Under the pieces are notes generated by a model. It was not told the origin of the DNA and did no database searches. It was given only the letters and a program-made list of their open reading frames with translations. Positions 63,437-64,000 of a DNA stretch of 64,000 bases are shown here, piece by piece. Source of the stretch: Bacteroidota bacterium (GTDB lineage: Bacteria > Bacteroidota > Bacteroidia > Chitinophagales > UBA10324); NCBI GenBank assembly GCA_014190575.1, contig BJGQ01000004.1, positions 1 to 64,000 of the forward strand, read 5' to 3'. The position numbers and the translations under genes are program-made. Numbering within the stretch: the first letter of the stretch is position 1; each line of letters opens with the position of its first letter.

Positions 63437-64000
63437 TTAAAATTTTATGGAGAATTTACTTTTCCGTTCACTCAACCACCATTCTGCAAATAAAAGAATT
63501 GCAGCTATGGCAAGACACCACTGAAACTTATCATCAAAATCAGTGAAAATCATTTCTTCAAATTGCTTAGTGCCAATTCCTTTCAGTTCCTTCATCAACG
63601 AATCAATTTCATCAGTACCGCTTCCGACCATAAAAAATTTTCCGTTACCTTTTGATGCAATTTCTTTCAGCATTTGTTGATTCAATTTTGAGAGAACAAT
63701 ATTGCCGTCTTCATCTCTTTTAAAATCATTTTCCATTGGTATAGGGGAACCATTTTCTGAACCAACACCGAGGGTATAAATTTTTGTTCCCTGTTTTACA
63801 GCATCCGAAATTTTTTCATCCACTCCGCCTTCATTGTCTTCGCCATCAGTAATTATGATTAAAGCTTTGTGTGCTTTATTATCATCAGGAAATCCCTGAT
63901 TAGCCAAGTCAATTGCCTCGGCGATATTAGTTCCTTGCGATGGAACCATGTTGGTATTGATAGTATGTAGATACATTCTCGCTGCACTGTAATCAACAGT
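63437..64000 (-). CDS. batB: BatB-like von Willebrand A domain protein (5' end outside window)
   Basis: The frame is open to the window end, so only the last ~187 residues are present. A VWA domain is visible: the segment corresponding to NxSxAL/TDYSAA reads TVDYSAARMYLHTI, ALIIITDGEDNEGG carries the MIDAS Asp, and IYTLGVGSENGSPIP follows. The final helix (WCLAIAAILLFAEWWLSER) is a membrane anchor. BatA and BatB are the usual VWA pair at the head of this operon; order relative to batC argues for BatB, but BatA cannot be excluded from this fragment. Confidence 0.88.
   Translation of the reverse strand, partial: TVDYSAARMYLHTINTNMVPSQGTNIAEAIDLANQGFPDDNKAHKALIIITDGEDNEGGVDEKISDAVKQGTKIYTLGVGSENGSPIPMENDFKRDEDGNIVLSKLNQQMLKEIASKGNGKFFMVGSGTDEIDSLMKELKGIGTKQFEEMIFTDFDDKFQWCLAIAAILLFAEWWLSERKSKFSIKF

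Overview
The window is AT-rich bacterial chromosome from a member of the Bacteroidota, probably near Chitinophagia/Sphingobacteriia, although the exact lineage cannot be fixed by eye. The evidence is: seven products ending in a type IX secretion (T9SS) C-terminal sorting domain; a PorU-like/PorV-like pair; a TonB receptor followed by a DUF4249 lipoprotein; a Bat (aerotolerance) operon; BshB1; promoters of the Bacteroidota TAnnTTTG type; and an almost complete lack of Shine-Dalgarno sequences. I found no tRNA, rRNA, transposase, integrase, phage gene or CRISPR array.

Layout. 1-8.9 kb: the 3' part of topA, an orphan DppB-type permease, shikimate kinase, an MmcQ/YjbR protein, a PyrR-like phosphoribosyltransferase directly behind a T9SS subtilase, and a membrane heterodisulfide-reductase-like Fe-S protein. 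8.9-17.5 kb: a frameshifted secreted adhesin, then the convergent porV-like/porU-like pair. 17.7-20 kb: a thiol-redox group (trxB, peroxidase, bshB1). 20-28 kb: large T9SS cargo, a CDF metal transporter and a periplasmic-binding lipoprotein. 28-35 kb: housekeeping genes (guaA, a PH-domain protein, DUF1569, queD, osmC, rpsO, pnp). 35-40 kb: a broken T9SS sulfatase, then TonB receptor plus DUF4249. 40-46 kb: fabI, a YdeI-like protein, a histidine kinase/response regulator pair and an AONS-like PLP enzyme. 46-54 kb: a T9SS-tagged glutathione-peroxidase-like protein that has lost its start, a second large BNR/VPS10-like cargo, dapD and small proteins. 54-60 kb: an SDR, ribH, an MBL hydrolase and nuoABCDE. 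59.9-64 kb: batE, batD, batC and batB (the last cut by the window edge), opposite to nuo.

How the genes work together. The PorU/PorV-like pair would process or anchor T9SS cargo, of which this window encodes seven (protease, adhesin, two BNR-propeller proteins, LVIVD-propeller protein, sulfatase, peroxidase). Three of those seven are disrupted by frameshifts, and no housekeeping gene in the window is. NuoA-E would form the quinone-side and part of the NADH-side modules of complex I, but the operon stops at nuoE.

The most unusual signal is in the spacers. At least a dozen intergenic gaps consist of degenerate tandem arrays with a strict 7-bp or 8-bp period and a locus-specific core (CTGCCTA, TTAGCnn, TTTTCAC, CAATTAT, TTTTTAA; GTTCAAAT, CAATCTTT, CTCCGTGC). 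They abut start or stop codons and in places overlap promoters. I know of no named element class with these properties. A separate dispersed palindrome sits at the batD/batE junction and encodes part of the BatE N-terminus.
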